From assembly GCA_907165135.1 (NCBI GenBank), contig OU015569.1, positions 9,238,501 to 9,302,500 of the forward strand: DNA of 64,000 nucleotides, read 5' to 3'. Positions 37,346 through 48,200 of this stretch are shown here, piece by piece; the stretch's first letter is position 1; every line of letters begins with the position of its first letter. This DNA is from Oikopleura dioica. Taxonomy: Eukaryota; Chordata; Appendicularia; Copelata; Oikopleuridae. Both the position numbers and the translations under genes were made by a program. Below the pieces are notes generated by a model that saw nothing but the letters and a program-made list of their open reading frames with translations, had not been told where the DNA came from and searched no databases.

Positions 37346-37807
37346 ATGGCACCATCGAAGAAGGCGATGAAAGTTACTTTCAAGTCTCCCGAGAGTTTTG
37401 TCAAGGGGTCAGCCGAAGCAAAGGCGAAGATGGACAAGATGCGAGCAATGCGAACAGGACGCAAGCCCAAGGATATTCAGAAGCAAGCTGGTGTAGCCCT
37501 CCCTGTTCACAGAATCAAACGCAAGATGAGAGCGATGAACCCGAACAAGAAGGTCTCCATCGGGGCTCCTGTCTACATGGCCGCTGTTCTCGAGTATCTC
37601 TGTGCCGAAGTGCTCGATCTCGCCGGCGAAGCTGCGCATCAGGAAAAGAAGAAGACGATCAAACCCCGCTTCATCCAGCTCGCCATCTCGGACGACGTCG
37701 ACTTGCATAAATTCGTTGGAAGTGTTACGATCGCCCAGGGTGGAACTCAACAAATCATCCATCCAAGCCTTCTTCCACGACCATCTGCTGCCGCCCCAAA
37801 AAAGTAA
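37346..37807 (+). CDS. Histone H2A, highly divergent variant with long N-terminal tail
   Basis: A core histone of 153 residues in one exon. The ATG at 37346 (MAPSKKAMKV) is chosen over an in-frame ATG 29 codons earlier because the earlier one lies too close to the TATA box. The H2A fold is clear: AGVALPVHRIKRKMRAMN, GAPVYMAAVLEYLCAEVLDL, RFIQLAISDDVDLHKFVG and VTIAQGG. Unlike canonical H2A it has about 30 extra N-terminal residues. The acidic patch is altered: residues equivalent to E64 and E92 are Asp, and E91 is Val. The usual C-terminal PKKTE-type tail is replaced by PRPSAAAPKK. It pairs with the divergent H2B. Expression in a special cell type such as male germline is inference. Confidence 0.92.
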   Translation: MAPSKKAMKVTFKSPESFVKGSAEAKAKMDKMRAMRTGRKPKDIQKQAGVALPVHRIKRKMRAMNPNKKVSIGAPVYMAAVLEYLCAEVLDLAGEAAHQEKKKTIKPRFIQLAISDDVDLHKFVGSVTIAQGGTQQIIHPSLLPRPSAAAPKK

Positions 37808-37832
37808 ACATGATGTTTTCATGTTCAAAACA

Positions 37833-37848
37833 AGCCCTTTTAAGGGCT
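37833..37848 (+). terminator. Histone 3' stem-loop of the H2A gene
   Basis: AGCCCTTTTAAGGGCT, a 6-bp stem and 4-base loop of the histone 3' class, about 25 bases after the stop. It differs from the H2B element by one compensated base pair, so the structure is conserved. Confidence 0.85.
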
Positions 37849-38116
37849 ACCAATCAAATAACCTTTACTCATTTGAGTAGTCGAAAGTTCGATATTTGTC
37901 TGAGACTCGGTCAGTCGAATGCCCACGTGAATGGAAAAATGTGCGAATTAACAATATTAAATAAGTGATTATCTTATCCAATAAAATTATAAATCTACAC
38001 CGTGGGGAGGGTATATCTTTCATATGCAATATAGAAATTTAAATTATTTTGATCTCTAATCCTACCGATTCCTAAGCGCTAGTAACAACTAAAATGCGAT
38101 AAACATACACAGATAA

Positions 38117-41100
38117 TTATGATTGAGAGTATTTATTTTTATAGAAGGAGCAAAACATCAGTGCTGTTTTTGCAATTTCCTGGTCTTCAGCTTTTCGTTC
38201 AGCGGCATAAATCGCGTCTCGTTTCTCAGTCAGCATTTTATCTTAGATATTTTTGGGAGAGAAACTTTCTTGGAAATCTTACCTTGAATCGCACGAAGCC
38301 TTTCAACACAACCAGTCGGCCAAATAAGCGATTCTGCCAATTCAACTCCATAATCTTGTCTTCTTTTCATAATCTTTTAAAGGCTCATTAGACCGGCAAT
38401 GATGCTGTTTGATTCATACTTAGACAAAATATTTTTTATACTTTTACTTTTTTTACTTTTACTTTATTCACAGGCATCACAAAGGACATTATTAATGCTT
38501 AAAGCACCCCGAGGGGCACACCAGAAGATTTTTAAATGGGCCTTATCTTCTGAAGGGGTCTCCAGCTTGTAACTTTAAAGCAAGTTTTAAAATATAAAAT
38601 TTTGAAGTGTCAAATGTACCACAAGTGGTACACAAGAATCGAATTTATCTCGACGCTTATAACAAAACCGGCACCTGTAGGAAAGAGTGATAACTTTTCC
38701 GTCTTCTCGTCGAATACGCTTGGCTTCGAATTCGCCCCATATTATCTTTAAATGTTCGAAATAATGCCAGAGCAGCGTTAATACCTTCTCAGATGGTAGA
38801 ATTTTCTTCAGTTCAGGAAAATGCGTCACGAAAAAAAAGTTGCATTCTGACTTGGCGAGTCGTTCGAGAAGAGCATATGCTGTTGATGCGCCGACGCCGA
38901 TGTTAGATACATCTTTTCCAAGTTCATCAATCAGGAGAAGGGAATCTTCAGAATCAATGACGTTAAAGTTTATCAATATTTTCTAAGCTTACTCTGCTCT
39001 GCTGCCGCCATGATGTTGCTTAAATCCTCCGAAAACGAGTTTGAAGAGCAGGTCCCAGAAATTTGCATTCTGTCCTTTCAAACTCACGTTATTGAAATTG
39101 TAAGTTATAACTTATAAGTTGAGTGTAATCAAAACTGAATTACCTGATCAATATTGCAACGAATTTGCTTGAAAACTTTTGTCTTCGAACCTTCAGACAC
39201 AGGTGCGGCGCAACCAAGCTGGGCGATTATCTTTAAAAATTTTAGATAAGGTTAAAGTCGCATAACTCACTTGACATACGCCAATTGTAGACAAAAAAGT
39301 ACTTTTTCCTGCCATGTTTGGGCCAGTAATGAGCATTCCACTTTTTTCTGGTGGAATGAATGCAGAATTTCCCACAGCTTTGTTTCCAAGAAGCCCGATA
39401 ATTGGATTTCTACAGTCGTTCATGTTTAAGTTGTCACCAAAAGTCGGAACAGACCAATTTTTCTGCCTGGAAATGGCACCAAAGCTATTTAGGGTTTACA
39501 TTGGCAAAATTATTTCAAAAATCAAATAATTAAACCCTAATCAGTGAAATAAGTCCAAGTTGGATATGACTTCTGAAATTCCATAGAGCAAATAAATATT
39601 CTCACGCCAAGTCGTCATGATTGGAAGCACTAAAAATATCGTATTTTTTACAGATAAAAGCGGTTACTTACAGATGGAGTAAGCCTCGCTAGCAATATCA
39701 TCTTCTGCTTCATGGATTCTTGCGTTCAGCTTTGATATTTTGTCGCTGGTCAAGCTAAGCTGGGTTTTCGATCGGTCAACAATCATCAGATCGGATAGAG
39801 AAGCGTCTCTCTCGAATCGTTCTTCGTTTTTCCGAGAAGTGAACATGTGATATCCTTTTCCGACGGTGTATTTCTTGGTAAGTGAAATACGATATCTGTC
39901 CGAGCATGCATTGACTTCATCGTCGAATTCTTTTAAAAGGTTTTCACGAATTTTTCTATTCAGATCAATAGCATCTGATTTTCCTGCTTTGATCGCGGCG
40001 ACGATGATCTCCCGTCTACTCGCCGTTTGGTTCTTATCGTTCGTTGGGGTCGCATCGAGGACTTCTTCTATTTTTTCTTGAATTTTCTTGTAGTCCTCAT
40101 TCTCCAAAGTTCTCTTCATCCGAGCAAACGCTTTGTGTTTAGATAATTCGAGAACCTGCTGAATCTCTGGAAGAAGATTTAGCCCATTGAGAAGATCGTT
40201 GCAGTAGCATACACACTGCATGCAAGTATTGAGCGATTCCGCTCGTCGTTCAAGGATGATGCCAAAGCCCAGCGTTCTTCCAAAATCTGGAGGGCAACGT
40301 CGAAGCACGTTTTCCAGCGCGAAGAAAAATTGATTATTTTCGACGATTTCAATGACCATCGACTGTCTATGCTCAATTTCGGCGACATTGCAGGATGGTG
40401 CAAGCAGTGAATTTCGCAAAAGACGTCGACCACTTGAAGTGAGGCAATAATCTAAAACTTAATTTACTATCCTAAAACAATGACATGGAATACCAAGAGA
40501 CTTGAATACAGAATAGTCCTCGTCTTTCGATTGCGAAGGTCTATTTGAAGTCACCAACTCCAACGTATCCGCTGTATTCTTCGATACAAAGGCACTATCA
40601 ATGCCGGTGTCGAATTTGAAGACGATCGACTCGTGATAAAGTTGTATTTTAACAGTAGCCGTTCGTTTGCAGAAATCAATCAGTCCTCCAATTGCTCTTA
40701 CTGCTTGCACGTATGGCCGAATGTCTTCAATCTTCATTGATAAGCCTCTTATGAAATGTTTAATTTAGAAGGAAAAAATGAACAAATTACCTAGAAGCAT
40801 ACATCTCTATATTCGCAAACGCACAATCAAAGTCGAATGCTTTGTTCGTGAGTGTATGTATTGTCGTCGTTCTGCTAATAACACTCCTAAGTTGATGCTG
40901 AAACTGGATACTTGTCCTCGGTGCCATGAGAATTAGACGCGGAAGGAAGATGTTTAGCTTCGCGAATGTCTTGTGGAAAGAACGAGAGTCTTCGAATTGA
41001 CTTGATTCTATAATAAATCCGGTTGGATCAAGAGCTGCGACTCCAACTTCGTATTTTTCTTTGCCGCTTCCAAAACAAATTGCCACTAAAGTAGAAGGTA

Positions 41101-42035
41101 CTTTTTACTTGGAAATAGAAACAGTACCCGCATGGCACTCATGATCTGTTGATTTCTCGCGAGTTGTATCCACATCCTCGACAGTTTTAGTTGTCGTTAG
41201 TACAATGCTCTCTTCATAATTTGATGCGTTAACAAAGCCAGGTGGCCGAATGAACGATGAGTTTTCAAATGTTTTCTCTATTTCTTCCCCTGCTGAATGC
41301 TGAGTATCCCCTATCGATCTCTGACGACTAAGGTCCCGTTGAGAGTAGACGAATCCTGTTTCCTCTTCTGCGATAGTCTTCAGCCTCTTCGTTTCGTCAA
41401 CCTCCGTAGTAGAATTTTCTGGTTGACCAAATTGAGAAGAACGTTCTTTTTCAAATAAATTACTAAAATGTTGTTAAGAACGAAATTTTATTGCCAATCT
41501 GTACCTTGTACTTGATCGCTGCGTTTCAAGGTCAAAATGATAGAAGGATTGAGACTGCTGTCGATTCAATCCACGAGATAATGAGCTTGTTCGCTGTGAA
41601 GCTTGATTGAATTCTGCCGCCATTTGTGATCCGAAATAGTTTCTCTGTCCACTTCCCGCCGATAACTGTGATCGTCGTTGACGGTCAAGCATTGCTGGGT
41701 GCATTCTTGGCGAAAAGGGGGCATTCTGTTTTTTGGATTTATTCAATTCTAAATCGAAATATTTTTCATTAATAATCGAGCCTATCCTGATATGGATATT
41801 GTTCATAGAATCTGTAGCGACGGTCAATTTCATCTGGAAATCGGTCTGCGGGAAATCTCTCATCGACTCTCGGCTGATAGTGATGCGCTTGATTGTGATA
41901 GTAGTTTCGGTAGTCCATATGATGATGGTACTGTTGGTATTGGTCTTGGGCTCGGTTGTAATAGTGCATTTGGCTTGAGTTGCGACTACGCGCATGCATA
42001 TCTCGGCGCTCCCGATGATGACCATGTTGGGCCAT
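38117..42035 (-). CDS. Msh4: MutS homologue 4 (meiotic crossover factor)
   Basis: With MSH5, MSH4 forms a clamp that stabilises recombination intermediates during meiosis. Many small exons join in phase. The N-terminus is disordered, His/Tyr/Arg/Gln-rich (MAQHGHHRERRDMHARS to about 41110). The clamp domains begin KEKYEVGVAALDPTGFII, followed by the lever region (REIIVAAIKAGKS to KKYTVGKGYHMF, about 39800-40100) and the ATPase. The ATPase has Walker A TGPNMAGKSTFLS (about 39320), GTCSSNSFSEDLSNIMAAA, Walker B LLLIDELG (about 38940) and FFFVTHFPELKKI. The C-terminal DYGVELAESLIWPTG is typical of MSH4. Order and spacing match MSH4 and there is no mismatch-binding domain I, as expected. The stretch after Walker B is GKDVSN where family members have GRGT(S/N). 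It converges with H2A; stop at 38117. Confidence 0.88.
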
Positions 42036-42679
42036 AAAAGAATCGACAGTATCCGTGTTAAATTGACGGAGGGAATCTTCTATGGTTTAATCTCACTCAA
42101 TAACGTTACGAAGTTAGTGCTTGGGTTAGGGTAATAATGGTTACAATTTACATCTTGCAAACCATGACTGATTGCTCTCTTCCATATGAAAATCTCTCCC
42201 GCCAGTCCATGGTGGTTCGTATCTCGCTTATCTTTCAAATGACAGGCGAGTTTCTTTTTCTATTCGCATTCAAGAAAAAACGATCTCGCTTTCTTTTCGA
42301 TTCGAAAGTCATTTTCTATCTCGTCTTAGAAAAAATAGGTTATTTTTTGCTCAATTTTGGCAGTCTTAGACGAATAAATTAAAAATATCGAGCGGAACTG
42401 GGAGTTATGTCTAAGTGAAGGCGTTTCGTCAATAGTCGTCGATTAGAACACGCGGGAGTTTGAGGCAAAGTGAGTTTTTCCGTTTTTTGACCAAAGAACA
42501 AGGTGGAATTCGTCGTGTTTCCTGCCACTCGGCCAAAATTACAACCGCAAGCGAATTAAGTCATACTCTCTTTTCTCTAACTGCTACTTGCAGAAAGGTG
42601 CCCTTATCATTAGAATATATCAAATTGCTTCACAACACCGAGTGATAAGCTGCTATCGCCGCTTTGCTAAAATAAAGTA
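42036..42679. other. Intergenic, no gene seen
   Basis: About 640 bp upstream of MSH4, presumably with its promoter and the 3' flank of the broken fragment that follows. Short frames at 42137-42382 and 42460-42645 show no recognisable features. Confidence 0.45.
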
Positions 42680-43075
42680 CTAAACTAATCCGCCTCCAGT
42701 TGCGTTTGGTGAGTTTTGGAAGGCCTCGGCAGCATCGATTATCAAATTCCGCCACTTTACGCACTCGTGATAGTCATAAGCAAGTGCCCCACTCGACGCA
42801 TAGTAACAGCCGGCGAAATGCCAACCGACTCCAAATCCGTCCGCAGAGGAAAGTTGCTACTTGAGCAGATTCAATACTGTGGCCGCTAAGCGAAATCGAC
42901 CATTCTCTTTATTCATAACCCGGGAGACACGTTTTCAAGTCCACTTAAAAATTGAATCCTCGCTCCTTGCAGACATCAATTATATTTCCTATTTTGGGAA
43001 TGCATTTTTAAATTGAATGGAGTGTATCATGGAGCCAGTATCAAATTTAATGATAACATCAATTACGGGCTCACT
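42680..43075 (-). pseudogene. Broken coding fragment, unknown family
   Basis: Minus-strand stretches that look coding but change frame. First comes EPVIDVIIKFDTGSMIHS after a possible acceptor near 43076, then GNIIDVCKERGFNF. After a possible intron ending CAAGTAG there is an exon GFGVGWHFAGCYYASSGALA, then YHECVKWRNLIIDAAEAF, with stop at 42680-42682. Two frame changes fall at short runs, T4 at 42992-42995 and A5 at 42947-42951 on the plus strand, and each is repaired by one added base. No promoter or start is visible because the LRR gene ends only 100 bp upstream. It is either a gene fragment decaying in place or the tail of a gene damaged by assembly errors. Confidence 0.45.
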
Positions 43076-43179
43076 TATGAGGAATTGAAAATGAAATTTA
43101 TTATTTACATAAAAACGGCAGATTTCTGTGCGAAAATTGTACAATGAACAGTTCGGAAAAGGGTCATTAAATATATTAG

Positions 43180-45211
43180 TTATATGAATAGACTGCTGTC
43201 TTGGCGAGAACTGCCACTGTAGCCAGTGTCATAAACATCGGATGCGTTTGAATCCACTTTGTAGAATCGGTTGTCTTCTGGCGGCTGCCGCAGCATCAAT
43301 GTTACAGCAAACTCTTTCGAGGCGTCAAGTGTTAGCTCCTTTGCGTTAGTCTTGGCCTTGGTGGAAGTTTGATTTGGGCTGAATCGCTTTGGGCAATAGA
43401 AATGGTCCGTGTTGGACAGGTACTTCATCTGGGAATATTGCTTTCGTCGACAGGTGATGAAAACAACGAGGACGACAATCGAAACAATGGCAATTACTGC
43501 AATTACAATCGCCATAAGAGCTTCGGGACCAACATTGTTCTCGCTTGCATTCCCTCCTTGCCCCGTTGAAGGCGCTGGCTGCCCAATACTAATCGTTGAG
43601 CAATCTTCAATTGACAAGTTTGAACTAAGAAAATTGTTCAAAATGCAGAACTGCCAAAGGCCATTGGAAAGTTCCAGCTGAAGGTTCTCCTCTGGATTGA
43701 TAACCACGGCGTTAGTTACATTAGATGCTATAAACATGTTTTAAAACGCGCACGAATTGATAATATATTAAAGAACAGTGCGAGCCGCTGTTAACAAGGA
43801 CCTCGCAAATTAATTTACAGAACAAGGCTGCTAAACGGACACTTGGCATCGTTTGAGATACTAACGCCTTTGAATATTCCATAGAAGTCTGAGTACTTAC
43901 AAAGTTCTTTGTAATGCAGCTCGTAGTTTGACATAGGAGGCGATTCTTTCCCCGAAAGACTAAACTGTAACGAGGCGAGATTTTCTATGACGCTGATGTT
44001 GGGCTTGATTGCTTCGCAAACGAGTGCATCTTCAACGAGAGTTCCGAGCTCAATGCTTTCGCTTCCGCACTGGATAGCGCCATTGATCTCGCTCAGCGAG
44101 GAGAGTTTTGTAGAAAAGTCACTAAGTTTTTCGTATAGCAGTCACATGTCCAACTATTAAAGCCCAAGTCGATTCGATCCACCGAAAAGAGGTCGTCGAA
44201 AGCATTGCGCTCAACCCATTGCAAGCGATTATGGGCAATATCAAGTGATCGTAAAGACTTAAGAAATTATATCAATTGTTGTGTAGAAATGAGTGTTTGA
44301 TAATTATGATGAATTTCTCGCGAAGAATACCTGGAAGCTTTTTAAACTGTCAGCCTTGAGAGTCATGATCTGATTTGCGATAAGCGAGAGCTCAGTAAGA
44401 CTTCGTGGAAGATCTGGTGGCATTGAGGAGAAGAAATTGTGCCCAAGGCGTAGGTCCTTCAGCTGACGGAGATTCTTCAATGTGTTTTCCTCGAAGCTAC
44501 CGTCTGACAGTTTGTTTTCCGCCAAACTCAGGACTGTCAAATTAGTTAATCGCGCCGTGGACCTATTCGAGATGAAGCTTATTTGATTCTGTGCCAAGTA
44601 CAGAGCGGATAGACTCTCGGGAAGTTCTTGCGGAAACTCGGTGAAGCTATTTTGATTCATCGAAAGTATCGAGAGCTTCTTCAGACCACGGAAACTGAGC
44701 GACGAGATTCCAAAAGTAGTCAAGACATTGTCGTCTAGGATAAGTTCTCGAAGCGAAGGAGTTTTCATGAATGCGTCGTCGGAAATTTTAGAGATTCTTA
44801 ACGGAGTTAAATCAATACTAACTCGTATGAAACGTTCACAGTTAAATATATGATTGTTTGACAGACTGACCTGTTTGTGTTCAGTCTCAATGTGCGCAGA
44901 GTGTCAGATCTGAGCGAAGGTATCTCAGTCAGACGATTTTTGTAAATCATGAGCGCTTCTAACTCCGTCAGCTTCAATAATCCTTCGTTGAGTGAGCTGG
45001 AGGACTCGAGTAAATTGTCTAGGGGAATAGATTGGTACGAATATGTGTACAAACTGCTACCTTGAAGATAGAGAATCTGTGTATCTGTTGGAATTCCGCT
45101 GGGCAGAGAACGTAGACCGCGGTCATTACAGTAAACTCGTTTTCGACTGTCGCATCGGCATTCCGGAGGACAAGCACCAGCAACAACCAAAAGAAGGACA
45201 AACACCGTCAT
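43180..45211 (-). CDS. Leucine-rich-repeat single-pass membrane protein
   Basis: A cell-surface protein, probably adhesion or receptor. From the ATG at 45211 there is a signal peptide (MTVFVLLLVVAGA) and an LRR N-cap CPPECRCDSRKRVYCNDRGL. Several LRRs follow (LRELILDDNVLTTFGISSL, LSALYLAQNQISFI, LTVLSLAENKLSDG, LKDLRLGHNFFSSM, LTELSLIANQIMTL, LRSLDIAHNRLQWV), then a C-cap with WTCDCY. An extracellular stalk, a membrane helix (LMAIVIAVIAIVSIVVLVVF, about 43470-43530) and a tail ending SSRQDSSLFI complete it. An upstream in-frame ATG at 45295 would bury the signal peptide and is less likely. One frame break lies in the T-run 44127-44131 (A-run on the coding strand), between the C-cap WTCDCYTK and LSDFSTKLSSLSE. 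It is repaired by one added base. FLRT- or LRRC-like, not assigned. Confidence 0.75.
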
Positions 45212-48200
45212 GGGCACAGAGTGAGACTTTATTAACGCATGCACTCGTCCTAAAAATACAGTAAAACCTCTTGGGAACGGGGCACAGTTCTGCATGATAA
45301 AGGAAATTCATTGCTTAGGATCAGGATTTGGCTCGGAATTCGACGCGTTATCTAATCACGTTCTGCAATGACTTCTTTAAACAGAAATATTTCAATAAAT
45401 AAAATCTCTATGTACGCTCCTAGCTGAAAACAAAAAGGATTAAATTGATATATTTTGATGAAATTGCTCACATCGCGTGAGTTGCAATGGATTAATCGAC
45501 CAACAGAAGGCTGTCGCACTGCCTAAATGACGGTATGTGACAGCTTTCGCCCCTTAAAGCCGTTCAAAAAAACTTTAATTATGCATGGCAGTCATTTAAT
45601 ACTATCTTCTGTCAAATCTAAGACATTGCCCTTTCACAATAATTTGCAAGCAAACTGCGAAAAAAGACATGAAACTGGCTATTGAAAATTCGAAATCGTA
45701 TCTTCGAAAGAAAAGTTCGTGGGGCATTTTTATCGAAGTCTGGGATGTTTATGTCCGTTCGCATTATCTTGAAGATGATATTGTCAAAACTAGCACGTTG
45801 CAAATACAGTGTAAAGGAGCACGTGGACGCTCTGGTAGTTCACGCTTATTATCTTCTAAACTGGCTTTGCTTAATGATGTAGCAATGGATATGCTCAACT
45901 TGCGGTATTGAATGTAATTTTGAATGTTCCGCTGCGTTTTACTGGAATCGACGGAAGCCATGTTATCTTTGAATGAACATGTAAACTGTTGCAATCAAAA
46001 GTTACAATTAATTTTATAATAAAATTTACAGTTACAAAAATAATTTATTTTTTGAGCCAAATTATTTGAATCGATAATGATGCCCGTTTTGCAACTTGAT
46101 TTAGTATCAAATCAACGAAAAAAACGGGTGTAAATGAAAAGAAAATAAAAAAAATTGATAAACTCTCTTGCTGTCGATTCTAGTGCACTAGAGTGAATCT
46201 GCTTAAGAAAGTACTCAAAATCCCTCTTTCACAAAAAAATGATTACCTTTTCAAAATTTTTCTTGCAGTTCGACGTTTTCAATAATCTCTTATCCAAATT
46301 TCATTTTCGTACTTTAGGTAGAAAGATTAAGATTGGGAAAAGCGGTAAAGAAGGATGAAGCGCTGTCAGAGCGCGGCGGAGCGGCGGAACGGCGGCGGCA
46401 GCGAGCGCACAGGTGCTAGTTGGCGCTACAGAGGTGGAAAGCTTCAATGCAACCGCAAGATACACTGTGGTGAGAATGGCACCAACCGTTCCTCTGAGTT
46501 AGTATTTCTGAGGTCGTGTCTTTCGGTTAGCTCGAAGCGAAAAAATCCTCCGTTTTAGAGATCATGGAAATCTCATTTCAACTAGTCCAAGAATCCTTTT
46601 TCTGAAAATCCTAGTTAATTTTCAATTTGTCAATATTTCCCCTTTTTGATAGAAAATCATTGAAATCATTAATCACATAGAATTTCAAGCCAGTCGCCAT
46701 CTTTGAACATAATTTTGTTGAAAAATTATTTATTGAAAAAACACTCTCAACCTTCTAAATTGGTTCAAATAATTCCTTTTCGTATGAAAAGACTATGAAA
46801 GAAGCTTGAGTATTTTTGTCCACATTGAGCAAGTGCTTGAAGTCCCTTAAAAATTCTTTAACGGCAATTATTCAATAAATTATTCACAGGCTCACTTTTT
46901 GGATATTTTTTTAATCACATGCAACCACAAACACTCTGTCAATAAACAGCAAAAAAGTTCTTCTTACACACGTCAGTCAATCGACAGAGCGTAATGATTA
47001 AATATTGAAAATGACTGCTGTAACATCGCATTATTTTATTTCCCGAGCTTGGCATGGTCGGTGAATTAATTCCCAAAGATTCTCTTATCAGATCGCGCTT
47101 CTGATTTTCAAAGTTTACATCGCGGCTTTTTCCGGTCCTTTGAGGGTCTGTACCGCCTTCACACAACTTTGATCGATATCGGGGATCATTAATCGGCGCT
47201 GGAATCAAAACTTGCTCAGCTGAGTTTGTTGCTAAAGAACAGAAAATATGTCCGTCTATGAGATCGTGTGTTTTTCCCAACACGCGCACAGTGGTCTTGT
47301 TTTATTTATCCAAAAGGTCGTATTTTGAGCAGTTACGTATTTGGCAGACTTTGGTTTAATCGTTTGCCAGTCGTTCTATTAATATTTGGAAACGCTAAAG
47401 GGATGAAAACGGAAAGGTTGCGCGCGCGGTGGCTCGTCGCCAACACTCCGCAATTTCGTATTCAGCGAATATGCCATCTTTTTAAATGCGAGAAGAAGAA
47501 ATCAAGCGTTATAGTTAGCATTACTGCGCCATATTTTTGGGAAAATATCGTCATATAGTTAGATGCACAAGTAGAATCATCAGTTCAGAAATGAATCTTG
47601 ACAATTTTTGGATATTCTCGTAAGATATTATGAAATACAGCAAGCGAATATCATACTCGGAATATGGGATGTTATATTTTTTTTAATAGATGCAGAAACA
47701 GATTTAGGGCTACGGACTGGCATGAAGGTAGCAACCCAACTATCGACGTAGCATGCGCTGTTGCGGATGCTTTTGAATAAAAAACGACGCAAAGTGCAAA
47801 TAGTAGATTGCTGTAGCTTTGCGCGTTGCCTGTTTCCGTATTTAGCTCTGCACATAATTTAACAGCTGAGTTCTTTGCTCCTTCAACTAGCAATATCGAA
47901 ACTGGGAAGCATGCTCTCAATGTTATGGTGATTATTTGCCGAACGCTTTCTTGGGCCATCTAAAATTTCTTCGTATTTCCATTTTTTATCACTCGGTTAT
48001 TGTTTCGACGATAACCGTCCTCTTATCTCTTTAGCTAATAAATACGGAATATTGTGGCTTTTTTGTAACTCGCCTGAAACTCCTTCTGCTTGGATTGAAG
48101 AGTTCTCTTCAGCAGAAATTAGAAAGAGTTTGCGGTTGCGAATCACTCCAGTGTTCCTTTTCTAAATTACTACTTATCTGAATAGCGCTGGTTAATGTTT

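Noticed and set aside
37198-37828. Frames overlapping H2A in other phases on both strands
   Set aside because: The H2A fold is unambiguous in its own frame; the others are shadows.
46355-46558. Plus-strand frame rich in Arg/Gly at the GC-rich patch
   Set aside because: Composition follows local GC content; no splice partners or domain.
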